NCBI GenBank assembly: GCA_964411275.1
Contig: CAYPKG010000005.1
Coordinates: 1-64,000 of the forward strand
DNA: 64,000 nt
Direction of reading: 5' to 3'
Source of the DNA: CAYPKG01 sp964411275
GTDB taxonomy: Bacteria > Bacillota > Clostridia > Christensenellales > CAG-138
Below, one piece after another: positions 50,182 through 58,102 of this stretch; the first letter of the stretch is position 1, and the number at the start of each line of letters is the position of its first letter. Under the pieces are notes generated by a model, which saw only the letters and a list, made by a program, of their open reading frames with translations, made no database searches and was not told the DNA's origin. The position numbers were made by a program, and so were the translations under genes.

Positions 50182-50742
50182 ATGAAAATCTATACCATTA
50201 TTGGCGGCGTAAATGGCGCGGGTAAGTCCAGCTTAACGGGCGTACTCAAAGCGGAGCGAAGCGATTTAGGGAGGATCATCGATGTTGACAAGCTGGCTAT
50301 TCAATGCGGCGGCAATGTAGATGGTGGTAAGGCCGCCATCAGAATGCAAGCGGAGTTTATCAAGGCGGGTATCTCCTTCACGCAGGAAACCACGCTAGCC
50401 GGCCAGCGGCCCCTGCGCATGGTCAAAGAAGCAAAAGAAGCAGGGTACTTCGTCCGGCTGTTTTATGTGGGGATCGGCACTGCACAGGAAGCCATCCAGC
50501 GCATTGAAAACCGCGTCCGCAAGGGCGGGCACGATATTCCACAAGAGGATGTTCTCAGACGCTTTAAGAGCCGTTTTGAGGCGCTGTCTAATATACTGGA
50601 CTATTGCGACGAGGCAGTACTTTACGACAACGAGAACGGCTTTGTGGCGGTGGCTGAGTATCGCAACGGCGCCTTGCTCCCCATCGGGGACTACCGGCCC
50701 GCGTGGTTAGATGAGTTGCGGGAATATCTGGCGGCCATGTGA
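50182..50742 (+). CDS. Zeta-toxin-like P-loop kinase
   Basis: 186 residues. Walker A GGVNGAGKSS (residues 8-17), then a D-V-D-K-L-A segment and a Q-E-T-T-L-A-G (residues ~72-78) as in zeta toxins, which phosphorylate UDP-N-acetylglucosamine and so block wall synthesis. R-I-E-N-R-V-R-K-G-G-H-D-I-P (about 112-125) is the family's substrate/ATP lid motif. AGGAGG precedes the ATG. No epsilon-type antitoxin gene lies on either side, so it is a solitary kinase and not a proven toxin. It follows tRNA-Arg and ends at its own terminator. Confidence 0.83.
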   Translation: MKIYTIIGGVNGAGKSSLTGVLKAERSDLGRIIDVDKLAIQCGGNVDGGKAAIRMQAEFIKAGISFTQETTLAGQRPLRMVKEAKEAGYFVRLFYVGIGTAQEAIQRIENRVRKGGHDIPQEDVLRRFKSRFEALSNILDYCDEAVLYDNENGFVAVAEYRNGALLPIGDYRPAWLDELREYLAAM

Positions 50743-50765
50743 TCCGCCTCGATATACATCACATG

Positions 50766-50803
50766 CCCACAGGAGAGAAACTTCTTCATGTGGGTTTGTT
50801 TTA
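50766..50803 (+). terminator. Terminator of the zeta-like gene
   Basis: CCCACA (50766-50771) and TGTGGG (50789-50794) followed by TTTGTTTT. Confidence 0.6.
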
Positions 50804-50824
50804 CCGGATTATTTCACTGCATCA

Positions 50825-50844
50825 TTACTGCATCGATGCAGTAA
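50825..50844. promoter_or_regulatory. Perfect 20-bp palindrome, operator-like
   Basis: TTACTGCATCGATGCAGTAA is fully self-complementary, and CACTGCATCAT just upstream repeats its half-site. It lies in the ~200-bp gap between the zeta-like gene and the convergent lipoprotein gene, where no promoter is expected. No known binding protein can be named. Confidence 0.55.
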
Positions 50845-50946
50845 ATGACGGATTTATTCATCACTTACGGACGGATTGGCAAACCTCAAACTTTCGATAA
50901 ATAGGGCGTTCATGCCATATTTAGGCGCCTTGTTTTATACCCGGAA

Positions 50947-51690
50947 TCATTCGCTACGGACGACGGGTTGCCAATCGATCTTATTATAAAACGCAGAAAA
51001 GTAATCGGAATTTGCGCCGCCATCCGGGGCTGTTTTGTATTGTTCCATCACCTGATCGAGATCATCCGCGATTTCATAGGTGCCATCGGGCAGATGATGA
51101 TATGGTGTCAAATCGTCGCGATCGTCCGGGTTATAGGTTGTGAGTCCCTCAATCCACTCAACTTGATACCCGTTCTTAGCAACGCTATAAAAGTCCGTAT
51201 TCGCATACGCAGCCCCATCGGAGCCCGACACGATCAGCGATTTCCCATCCTTGGATAAATCAAGGCGGTTGCGTGACCAAAATCCCCTATCCTCAACGCC
51301 CTCAAACAGGCGAACAGGCTGAGCATTATGGATGGTATAAGCATCGCAAATGTAAGCATATCCGGCATCGGAAAAGGAAGCGATCAACAGCTCGGGGATT
51401 GTGTTCCCGTCAATGTCATAATAGGCATAGTGTACTTGCGCATACTCATCCGGTAAGTTTTGGCATACAAAGGGATAAGTTTTTATGTCCTGTGTCTCGT
51501 TGCTGTACCCAAAGTTTTCTTGTACGGCTGTTTTCCAGCCTTCAAGTACAGGCGCATATACCGCAGTTGCGTCGGGAGACGGTTCAATGTCATGCGATTG
51601 ATCGCTATCGGTGTTATTCGCGCACGCCGATAGCGCGATCATCAGCGTTAGGAGAACCAATATGGATGCTATCTTCTTCATAAATCGCAT
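50947..51690 (-). CDS. Putative lipoprotein of unknown function
   Basis: 247 residues from the ATG at 51690; ATGs at 51708 and 51681 are alternatives. A signal peptide ends with lipobox ALSAC. A Ser/Pro/Asp linker precedes a soluble domain containing Y-A-Y-Y-D-I-D-G-N-T-I-P-E-L-L-I, an EF-hand-like/FG-GAP-like pattern common in extracellular proteins of Clostridia and Bacteroidetes. A calcium-binding or beta-propeller-like fold is possible. It appears to be a single-gene unit. Confidence 0.75.
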   Translation of the reverse strand: MRFMKKIASILVLLTLMIALSACANNTDSDQSHDIEPSPDATAVYAPVLEGWKTAVQENFGYSNETQDIKTYPFVCQNLPDEYAQVHYAYYDIDGNTIPELLIASFSDAGYAYICDAYTIHNAQPVRLFEGVEDRGFWSRNRLDLSKDGKSLIVSGSDGAAYANTDFYSVAKNGYQVEWIEGLTTYNPDDRDDLTPYHHLPDGTYEIADDLDQVMEQYKTAPDGGANSDYFSAFYNKIDWQPVVRSE

Positions 51691-51829
51691 GTTTTTTCCC
51701 AATCCCATTCATGTTTTTGTGGGCTTATTATAGCCGATACGCCGGGGAAGTACAAGCGATTTAGAATTCGCTTGTGCTCTGCCCGTTCTCTTAAATACTG
51801 CATTAAAATCACAATAATTTACATAACTA

Positions 51830-51850
51830 AAATAGGGCGCCGTCAGGCGC
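51830..51850 (-). terminator. Terminator of the HTH/DUF2975 operon
   Basis: GCGCC-TGAC-GGCGC on the minus strand followed by CCTATTTTA. A further 8-bp inverted repeat, ACAAGCGA/TCGCTTGT (51752-51775), lies closer to the lipoprotein gene. Confidence 0.55.
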
Positions 51851-51897
51851 GTGTCTGTCGAAGGGATTTGAAGCAAGACACAAAAGTCCCCCTGTCT

Positions 51898-52140
51898 TTA
51901 TTTTGCGCCTTCTCGTGTTTCTTCAGCTTTAACCTGCTCTCGGCTGAACTCAAGTATATCGCCCGGCTGACAATCAAGCACATCGCAGATCGCATTGAGC
52001 GTGGAAAAACGGATCGCGCTGATTTTACCTGTTTTGATCTTGGAAAGGTTTACGTTGGCTACGCCCACCTTTTCGGAAAGCTCTTTGAGGGACATTTTCC
52101 TGTCTGCCATTACACGGTCAAGCCTTAATATGATTGCCAT
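51898..52140 (-). CDS. Small Cro/C1-type HTH regulator (YozG-like)
   Basis: 80 residues from the ATG at 52140. One helix-turn-helix domain covers most of the protein: MSLKELSEKVGVANVNLSKIKTGK, then FSTLNAICDVLDCQPGDILEF. This is the YozG-type regulator that usually accompanies a DUF2975 membrane protein, exactly as here (the two genes are 9 bp apart). AGGTG precedes the start. Confidence 0.88.
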   Translation of the reverse strand: MAIILRLDRVMADRKMSLKELSEKVGVANVNLSKIKTGKISAIRFSTLNAICDVLDCQPGDILEFSREQVKAEETREGAK

Positions 52141-52149
52141 TCCTATCAC

Positions 52150-52611
52150 CTATAATGTTTCATCATTTTCTGTCTGCAGCACACAGCCATATTCAAATAC
52201 AAGCGCGAAGCAGAACACGATGCCGCCACAGAGCACGGCAAAAAATGTATTTGGTTCTAATATTGTGAAGCCTCCGTCGTATCTTACAATATCGTGTACC
52301 CAATGCGGCGCTCTAATCATAAGGGCTACCAGCAGCGCCGTCCTTTTCATGTTCTTCACAACCACGTTCAAAAACGGCGTTCCTGCCTTCCTGATGTGGT
52401 AAAATATGTATACTGCCATCAACATAACAGCCAGCATAAGGATCAGATTGGTAAACAAGCTGGCAGCATCGTAAATAGGCACTTCCCAGCTCTGCTCTAT
52501 AAATCTCACGATCCCCACGATGAGCGCATAGAACATGAGTATGGTTACAAGACCCAAGCCGATAAACACCCACATGCTGACCTTCTTAATGCGTAGAATG
52601 GTGTTGTTCAT
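52150..52611 (-). CDS. DUF2975 membrane protein
   Basis: 153 residues with four membrane spans (about 12-35, 48-70, 85-105, 120-142). The K-A-G-T-P-F motif between spans 2 and 3 is the DUF2975 hallmark. Function unknown; the pair with a YozG-like regulator is widespread in Firmicutes. AAAGGAGG precedes the ATG at 52611. Confidence 0.85.
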   Translation of the reverse strand: MNNTILRIKKVSMWVFIGLGLVTILMFYALIVGIVRFIEQSWEVPIYDAASLFTNLILMLAVMLMAVYIFYHIRKAGTPFLNVVVKNMKRTALLVALMIRAPHWVHDIVRYDGGFTILEPNTFFAVLCGGIVFCFALVFEYGCVLQTENDETL

Positions 52612-52817
52612 CCTGACGACCTCCTTTCTTACTTAATATTATAGCCCATAATGTACGTAAGGCAATAATAAATTAATGATGATCGTATATTGCTTTGCGG
52701 GAGCATAAGCAAACGGTTCTTTTGTGTTAGACTGGCTTTTGCGGTCATGATGTGGTTCAAGGTCAAATATCCAATTCGAATGACCATGCCAGGATTATGC
52801 CATATTTTCTCTATAAA

Positions 52818-52850
52818 AAACGGCGGGTTACTCAACCGCCGTTTGCTGAT
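52818..52850 (-). terminator. Terminator-like hairpin without a gene in front
   Basis: AAACGGCGG (52818-52826) and CCGCCGTTT (52836-52844) pair perfectly, with a run of T on the minus strand. No leftward gene lies to its right, so it may be left over from a deleted gene. Confidence 0.6.
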
Positions 52851-52868
52851 TTTTTCGATTACACCAGC

Positions 52869-52979
52869 GAGTCTCCAGGGCTGGATAATGAGCTGTTTAC
52901 TGAAATACAGAAGCTGGACAGAAAATCGAAGGAATACTATTTGAATATGATACGGGAAACCAACAAGCGGCCCCGGTGA
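52869..52979 (+). pseudogene. Possible remnant of a regulator gene
   Basis: The frame ending at the TGA at 52977 reads L-F-T-E-I-Q-K-L-D-R-K-S-K-E-Y-Y-L-N-M-I, an amphipathic charged end like the C terminus of HTH regulators of the XRE type. There is no start with a ribosome-binding site and no DNA-binding domain upstream, so it looks like a gene stump. The rest of 52612-53281 holds no gene: only the hairpin, this stump, repeat A1 and the rpmH promoter. Confidence 0.3.
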
Positions 52980-53037
52980 TCAATCAGCAGGGAGTAAAAG
53001 AACACGGCCTGTACACAAATGTGCGGGCCGTTTGGCT

Positions 53038-53087
53038 ATCGACAAAGCCAAGGCTTAGTCGATGGGGTCATAGCGGTGGGTTTTCCA
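53038..53087 (+). repeat. Dispersed repeat A, copy 1
   Basis: 50 bp, 47 identical to 55999-56048. It begins with inverted arms ATCGACAAAGCC / GGCTTAGTCGAT (one mismatch), then GGGGTCATAGCGGTGGG. Confidence 0.85.
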
Positions 53088-53132
53088 TGCAGCTGCGACC
53101 GCGATTTTCCAGGGGGTAAATTGCGAAAAGCC

Positions 53133-53162
53133 TTGACAGGCCGGGCGATCTTCCACTATACT
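53133..53162 (+). promoter_or_regulatory. Promoter of the rpmH-jag operon
   Basis: TTGACA (53133-53138), 18 bp, TATACT (53157-53162). The rpmH leader is about 113 nt. Confidence 0.8.
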
Positions 53163-53281
53163 AACTTATTGGCGGACTTCGCTACGCGGGGCCCGCATGT
53201 TTACGAAAAGCACGCCGCGTTCCTTCGAACCTCCTTTGTTCAACGTGGCTGACTATGCAAAAGGAAAGAGGTGCAGGGAAA

Positions 53282-53416
53282 ATGAAAATGACATTCCAGC
53301 CGAAAAAACGCAAGCGCAGCAAGATGCATGGTTTCCGCAAGCGCATGAAAACCACCGATGGCCGCAACGTACTCAAGCGCAGGCGCTTGAAGGGCAGAAA
53401 GCGCCTGAGCGCGTAA
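53282..53416 (+). CDS. rpmH: 50S ribosomal protein L34
   Basis: 44 residues beginning MKMTFQPKKRKRSKMHGF and ending RLKGRKRLSA, a typical basic L34. It lies next to rnpA, as in nearly all bacteria. A second ATG two codons in is possible. dnaA, the usual divergent neighbour, is not present here. Confidence 0.97.
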   Translation: MKMTFQPKKRKRSKMHGFRKRMKTTDGRNVLKRRRLKGRKRLSA

Positions 53417-53514
53417 CGCGCTTTGACGCGGGCTGGCGGGCGCCTTGCCGGGCGGCGCATTGACCTGGGCGGGGTACCAACCCGCCTATTGCTTTTGGGA
53501 GGCCGCATAAAACA

Positions 53515-53919
53515 TTGAAGCGCTGTTATTCCCTGAAAAAGAACAAGGATTTTTATTTTACTTACCGGGTGGGTAAATCCGTTGGCACGAAGGCCTGTAC
53601 GCTGATCTACGTACACGATCGGCGAAAGCCGAAGCGGCAGGTAACAGCGGCGGCGCCGCGCCCAACGGTGCGCGCGGGATTTTCGGTGAGTAAAAAACTG
53701 GGAAACAGCGTACAAAGAAACCGTGTAAAGCGGCGGCTTCGGGAGGCATTCACGCCCTTTATCCCCAATATCAGGCCCGGGTACAATCTGATATTCATCC
53801 CCAGGGAGCCCATCCTTCAGGATAGCTTCCAGAACATTCAAAAGACCATGCGCTATCTGCTGCGCAAAGCGGACCTTTTGACCGCAGATCTTCCACAAAA
53901 GGCCCAGACGGAGGAATGA
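53515..53919 (+). CDS. rnpA: Ribonuclease P protein component
   Basis: 134 residues from a TTG at 53515 with GGGAGG upstream. It helps the RNase P RNA bind and cleave pre-tRNA 5' leaders. The RNR motif is clear: SVQRNRVKRRLREAF, followed by the central beta sheet and GYNLIFIPRE. About 98 bp of GC-rich sequence separates it from rpmH. Confidence 0.95.
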   Translation: MKRCYSLKKNKDFYFTYRVGKSVGTKACTLIYVHDRRKPKRQVTAAAPRPTVRAGFSVSKKLGNSVQRNRVKRRLREAFTPFIPNIRPGYNLIFIPREPILQDSFQNIQKTMRYLLRKADLLTADLPQKAQTEE

Positions 53920-53921
53920 GC

Positions 53922-54134
53922 ATGATCCGCAAGCTGTTCCTCAAACTCATCCGATTGTATCAAAAGCATATTTCCCCTGGACTGCCCGGCTGCTGCAAGT
54001 ATTTGCCGACCTGCTCCCAGTACGCGTTTGAGGCCATCGAAAAACATGGCCTGCTCAAGGGCGGGGCGCTGGCGTTGTGGCGTATCCTGCGCTGCAATCC
54101 ATTTAGCCGGGGCGGCTACGATCCGGTTCCCTGA
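53922..54134 (+). CDS. yidD: Membrane protein insertion efficiency factor YidD
   Basis: 70 residues from the ATG at 53922 (GAGGA is 6 nt upstream; the ATG at 53916 overlaps it too closely). The conserved S-P-x-L-P-x-C-C-K-Y-x-P-T-C-S-Q-Y-A and R-I-L-R-C-N-P-F-x-x-G-G-Y-D-P-V-P pattern is complete. It assists YidC-dependent insertion. Confidence 0.95.
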   Translation: MIRKLFLKLIRLYQKHISPGLPGCCKYLPTCSQYAFEAIEKHGLLKGGALALWRILRCNPFSRGGYDPVP

Positions 54135-54201
54135 CGGACCTAGGTAAGAAACACCACAGAAAACTCCGGAATTCCCATTCCGGGCAAGGAGGAGCTATAC
54201 T

Positions 54202-55161
54202 TTGCAAGGCGATTTCTTTTTGACAACATGGGTATTGCAGGGCATGCGCTGGCTAAACGCCAATGTGACCGGCGGGCACATTGTGCTCACCATCATCATT
54301 TCAACCATTCTGGTGCGCTTGATTTCCCTGTTTGGGGATATCAAGTCCCGCAAATCCAACATGAAGATGCAGGCCATTCAGCCGGAAATACAGCGTCTGC
54401 AAAAAAAGTACAAGGACAACCCGCAAAAAATGCAGATGGCCCAGAGAAAGCTCATGAAAGACCGGGGGGTTTCCATGTTCGGCGGCTGCCTCCCGATGCT
54501 CATTATGATGCCCCTGATATTCTGCTTTATCGCGGCCTTCCGGTTCTGGGGATATGAGCAGATGGTCCGCGCGCTGCTGGAGCTGAATGAGACCGGTTCT
54601 TCTGAGCTGTTCAGCAGCTTTAAGTTCCTGTGGGTGAACAACATTTGGCAGGCGGACAACGGCACGCTGCCTGTTGTGATGGAGGCGACGCAATTTTTGA
54701 AAATACCGGAGTTATCTAAGCTTTTGTATTTTCAGGAGAACCCGGCGGCGTTTGAAACGTTCAAAAACCTCGGGCTTCTTGTCAGCGACCCCAAGAATAT
54801 CCCACAGTCCGCCATCGATACCTACAACCGCCTGATCGCGCCAATTGCGGCACAGTATCAGGGATATAGCAACGGCTGGTTTATCCTGCCCATCCTGGCC
54901 GGCGGCACCACGTTCTTGTCCAGCAAGATTATGCAAAAGGGACAGCCCAAACCCGCCCAGGGCGCCGCAGACACTGCCCAGAGCATGAACAAGACCATGA
55001 CGTATCTCATGCCTGCCATGTCGGTGTTTTTCTGCCTGACGTCCAACGCGGCATTTGCCGTTTACTGGACCATCAGCAACGTTGTGTCCTCAATATCAAA
55101 TTACTTTGTCAACAAGGCGCTCATGCCTAAAGAAGTGTCCACGGAGGTACAGGAAAAATGA
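54202..55161 (+). CDS. yidC: Membrane protein insertase YidC/OxaI (SpoIIIJ type)
   Basis: 319 residues from a TTG at 54202, 8 nt after AGGAGGA. Five membrane spans with the conserved cytoplasmic hairpin (KKYKDNPQKMQMAQRKLMKDR) and the hydrophilic-groove Arg in LVRLIS. It has a periplasmic-side insertion of about 90 residues between spans 2 and 3, longer than in Bacillus. It lacks a lipobox. It inserts membrane proteins alone or with SecYEG. Confidence 0.93.
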   Translation: MQGDFFLTTWVLQGMRWLNANVTGGHIVLTIIISTILVRLISLFGDIKSRKSNMKMQAIQPEIQRLQKKYKDNPQKMQMAQRKLMKDRGVSMFGGCLPMLIMMPLIFCFIAAFRFWGYEQMVRALLELNETGSSELFSSFKFLWVNNIWQADNGTLPVVMEATQFLKIPELSKLLYFQENPAAFETFKNLGLLVSDPKNIPQSAIDTYNRLIAPIAAQYQGYSNGWFILPILAGGTTFLSSKIMQKGQPKPAQGAADTAQSMNKTMTYLMPAMSVFFCLTSNAAFAVYWTISNVVSSISNYFVNKALMPKEVSTEVQEK

Positions 55162-55988
55162 GATCAATGGAGTTTACCGGACGGTCCGTCGACGAGGCCG
55201 TATTCCACGGATTGCAGGAAATGGGGGTCTCCATCGATCAGGTGGAAATTGAAACGCTGCAGATGGAATTTAAGGGACTGTTCGGCATCGGTTCGAAAAT
55301 GGCGCGGGTGCGCCTGACGGAAAAGATGGAGGAGGAGACCCTCCCAGAAACAGAGAGTTTTCGCCCCGAGCCCAATCAACGGGTGGAACGCCCCCGCCGG
55401 GAGCAGGGGGAACGCCGCAGCCGCGGCGACCGCGGCGACCGCCTGGAGCGCAGACCGCGGGAGCGGGAGGAATATCAGCGTGAAGAGAGGCAGCCAAGAG
55501 AGGAATTGCCCCAGTATGATTACACGCTGGAGGCGGCAAAGGATCTGCCTGCCGCAGAATTCTTACAGGAGTTGCTGGAGAAAATGGGCGTACAGGCGCA
55601 GGTGCTTGCCTGCATCACGGAGGACGGCCTGCGGCTTCGGATCGACAGCAGTTCGATGGGTATCCTGATCGGCCGCCGGGGGGAGACATTGGATGCGATG
55701 CAGTATATCACCTCTTTGGTAGTCAATCGCAACCGGAAGCAGGAGGGGTATCTGCGGGTGACGCTGGATACCGAGGATTACCGCAACAAGCGGGAGGAAA
55801 CCCTGCGCCGCTTGGCCCGCAAGCAGGCCAGCCGTGTCAAAGCCTCCGGCCGAAGCGTTGCGCTGGAGCCCATGAATCCCTATGAGCGCCGGGTGCTGCA
55901 CGCGACGTTGCAGACCAACCCCTATGTCACCACCCACAGCGAGGGCGAGGAGCCCAACCGCCGGGTCGTGATCGAGCCGAAACACTAA
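55158..55988 (+). CDS. jag: RNA-binding protein Jag/KhpB (SpoIIIJ-associated)
   Basis: 276 residues. Jag-N domain (about 1-52, with L-F-G-I-G-S-K), a highly charged Arg/Glu linker (about 55-125), a KH domain (about 130-205; ILIGRRGETLDAMQ is the GxxG loop) and an R3H domain (about 210-270; R-R-V-L-H). It binds RNA, works with KhpA and influences cell elongation. The ATG overlaps the yidC stop. mnmE, the usual next gene, is absent; repeats follow instead. Confidence 0.94.
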   Translation: MRSMEFTGRSVDEAVFHGLQEMGVSIDQVEIETLQMEFKGLFGIGSKMARVRLTEKMEEETLPETESFRPEPNQRVERPRREQGERRSRGDRGDRLERRPREREEYQREERQPREELPQYDYTLEAAKDLPAAEFLQELLEKMGVQAQVLACITEDGLRLRIDSSSMGILIGRRGETLDAMQYITSLVVNRNRKQEGYLRVTLDTEDYRNKREETLRRLARKQASRVKASGRSVALEPMNPYERRVLHATLQTNPYVTTHSEGEEPNRRVVIEPKH

Positions 55989-55998
55989 ATCTAATGCC

Positions 55999-56048
55999 AT
56001 CGACAAAGCCAAGGCTTTGTCGATGGGGTCACTGCGGTGGGTTTTCCA
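55999..56048 (+). repeat. Dispersed repeat A, copy 2
   Basis: Same orientation as copy 1, 47 of 50 bases identical. The arms ATCGACAAAGCC and GGCTTTGTCGAT are perfect here, around an AA loop. Confidence 0.88.
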
Positions 56049-56094
56049 CGACCTCGGACGATTGCATCGTCTGTCGGCCTTGCTCCATGCAAGG

Positions 56095-56170
56095 TGTCAA
56101 AATCACCGCACACAAGGTGAATTGCCGCGAAGCGGAGAGGGCACCCTGGGGTGTGTCGCTGATTTTGACA
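56095..56170 (+). repeat. Dispersed repeat B, copy 1
   Basis: Core AAGGTGAATTGCCGC-n3-GCGG...CACCCTGGGGTGTG flanked by perfect 11-bp inverted arms TGTCAAAATCA (56095-56105) and TGATTTTGACA (56160-56170). This copy lacks the CA that completes the inner stem of copies 2 and 3. Confidence 0.85.
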
Positions 56171-56234
56171 GATTTTATTCTGCCCATTGCATTTTTGAAG
56201 TGGCAAATACCGCGCTTTAGATCATCAAAAAAAT

Positions 56235-56275
56235 AGGTGGCAAAATGCTTCGGCATTTTGCCACCTGTGTCTTTC
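56235..56275 (-). terminator. Terminator of the aminotransferase operon
   Basis: Perfect 14-bp arms (56235-56248 and 56253-56266) around a TTCG tetraloop, or CGAA on the minus strand, where a T7 run follows. It lies 15 bp after the stop codon. Confidence 0.92.
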
Positions 56276-56280
56276 TCAAT

Positions 56281-57126
56281 TTACCGGTCGGTAGCTTCTT
56301 CGACCTTTTTGATGTATGCGTTTTGCAGCGCCCGGGCCACGTCCATGCCCCGTCCGCCCACCGGCGTTCCATCCACTGTGCAGGCGCAGGCGCCATGGTC
56401 GGAGGAGCTGGTCACCATGATCTCGTCTGCGGCCATCATCTCCTCAATGGTAAACGCTTCCTCCCTGGTGGGGATGCCAAGGCCCTTCGCAAGCTCCAGC
56501 ATGTGCTTGCGGGTGATGCCGGGCAGCAGGAGGTTGCTTAGCGGCGCAGTGCGCAGCACGCCCTGTTCAATGATAAACAGATTGGAGCTGGAGCACTCGG
56601 TTACCACGCCGTCCCGATGCAGCACTGTTTCCATACAGCCGTTTTCTTTGGCATATTGGGCGGCCATCACGCCGGGGATCAGGTTCAGTGACTTGATGTT
56701 GCAATGTAGCCAACGGGTATCAGGCATTATCATCAGCGGGTATTTGACGAACACGTCCCGCCTGTAATGCTCTGCCGCAAACAGCATGAGGCTGGGCTTA
56801 ACATCCCCCTCGGGGAATGCGTGCACCCTGGGGGAGATGCCCCGGGTGACCTGAAAGTAAATGATCATTTCCTTGGCGTCCACCCGCTTTGCGGCCTCCG
56901 CAATTAACGCGCTCAGTTCCTCGCGGGGCATGGGCATGGGGATGCGCATAAATGACAGGCTGTTTTCCAGCCGGTCGAGGTGCTCCTCCGCCGCGAAGGG
57001 GATCTGGTTGCGGGCGAAAACCGCCTCGTATACCCCGTCGCCAAAGTAATAACCCCGGTCGTTGATCGGGATTACCGCCTCGTCCCGGGTACAGAATTTT
57101 CCGTTATAATATCCAATCTCTTTCAT
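56281..57126 (-). CDS. PLP-dependent class IV aminotransferase (D-amino-acid transaminase type)
   Basis: 281 residues from the ATG at 57126 (GAGGAGAGG site). Fold type IV features: Y-Y-F-G-D-G-V-Y-E-A near the N terminus, the PLP lysine in C-N-I-K-S-L-N (about 145), E-C-S-S-S-N-L-F and a LLPGITR segment. The size and N-terminal motif fit D-alanine transaminase, which makes D-glutamate or D-alanine for the cell wall; aminodeoxychorismate lyase or a branched-chain enzyme are less likely. It is the third gene of the operon with the cysK-like and kinase genes. Confidence 0.88.
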   Translation of the reverse strand: MKEIGYYNGKFCTRDEAVIPINDRGYYFGDGVYEAVFARNQIPFAAEEHLDRLENSLSFMRIPMPMPREELSALIAEAAKRVDAKEMIIYFQVTRGISPRVHAFPEGDVKPSLMLFAAEHYRRDVFVKYPLMIMPDTRWLHCNIKSLNLIPGVMAAQYAKENGCMETVLHRDGVVTECSSSNLFIIEQGVLRTAPLSNLLLPGITRKHMLELAKGLGIPTREEAFTIEEMMAADEIMVTSSSDHGACACTVDGTPVGGRGMDVARALQNAYIKKVEEATDR

Positions 57127-57142
57127 TTTACCTCTCCTCAAT

Positions 57143-58069
57143 TCAGCCTTCAAATACTCCGGTGCTCAAATACCGTTCGCCGCTGTCCGGCAATAGCGCT
57201 ACGACTGTCTTGCCCATAAATTCGGCCTCCTGACACATCGCCAGCGCCGCCATCAGCGCCGCGCCGCTGCTGATGCCACAGAACAGCCCCTCTTCCCGGA
57301 CAAGCCGCCGGGCCCCTTCATAAGCGTCCTCGCCGGAAATGGCAATGATGCGGTCCACGCATGACCGGTCCAGGAGCTTTGGCACGAAGTTTGGGCCAAT
57401 CCCCTGTATCTTATGGGGGCCAACTTTCCCTTCGGACAGCAACGGGCTTTCCGCAGGCTCTACCGCCACACAGAGTATATTCGGATTTTGCTCCTTCAAA
57501 TACCGGGCGGTGCCTGTGATGGTGCCGCCGGTTCCCACGCAGGCCACAAACACATCCACTTTGCCCTGTGTGTTCCGCCAGATTTCCGGGCCGGTGGTTT
57601 CATAATGGGCCAATGCGTTGGCCGGGTTTTCAAACTGCCCCAGTATAACCGCACCGGGTGTTTGCTCCCGCAGTTGCTCCGATTGTGCTACCGCGGCGCC
57701 CATGCCGCCCTCTCCCGGGGTCAGCACGAGGGTTGCCCCAAGCGCACGCAGGAGGGACTTGCGCTCCTCGCTCATGCTCTCGGGCATTGTCAGTATCAGC
57801 CGGTATCCCAATACGCCGCATTGATACGCCAGGCCAACGCCGGTGTTGCCGCTGGTGGGCTCGATGACGATGCCGCCAGGCTGCAAAATGCCCCTGTTGG
57901 CCGCGTCGCGCAGCATATACAGCGCCGCCCGGTCTTTGGAACTGCCAAGGGGATTTCGCCCCTCGGTTTTGCAATACAGCCTCGCCTTCAGGCGGTAAGC
58001 TTCTTCCATGCGCCGCGCTTCGATGAGGGGCGTATTTCCGATTGTGGACAGGACACTGTCAAAAACCAT
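57143..58069 (-). CDS. cysK: Cysteine synthase-like PLP enzyme
   Basis: 308 residues from the ATG at 58069, 5 nt after GTGGAGG. Fold type II features: PLP lysine in N-P-L-G-S-S-K-D-R-A (usually SVKDR), substrate loop PTSGNTG, phosphate-binding GTGGTITG, and C-terminal GISSGAA. It normally makes cysteine from O-acetylserine and sulfide. The SSKDR variant and the operon with an amino-acid kinase and a D-amino-acid transaminase leave room for another beta-substitution reaction. Confidence 0.88.
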   Translation of the reverse strand: MVFDSVLSTIGNTPLIEARRMEEAYRLKARLYCKTEGRNPLGSSKDRAALYMLRDAANRGILQPGGIVIEPTSGNTGVGLAYQCGVLGYRLILTMPESMSEERKSLLRALGATLVLTPGEGGMGAAVAQSEQLREQTPGAVILGQFENPANALAHYETTGPEIWRNTQGKVDVFVACVGTGGTITGTARYLKEQNPNILCVAVEPAESPLLSEGKVGPHKIQGIGPNFVPKLLDRSCVDRIIAISGEDAYEGARRLVREEGLFCGISSGAALMAALAMCQEAEFMGKTVVALLPDSGERYLSTGVFEG

Positions 58070-58102
58070 AGTTGCCTCCACTTTCTATATAAATTTATTA
58101 AA

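Noticed and set aside
51790..51815. CTGCATTAAAATCACAATA near 51797, similar to CTGCATTAAAACCACAATA beside the nrdD palindrome at 14037
   Set aside because: The match stops at the palindrome centre, the second half-site is missing, and no reductase gene follows; AT-rich coincidence is likely.
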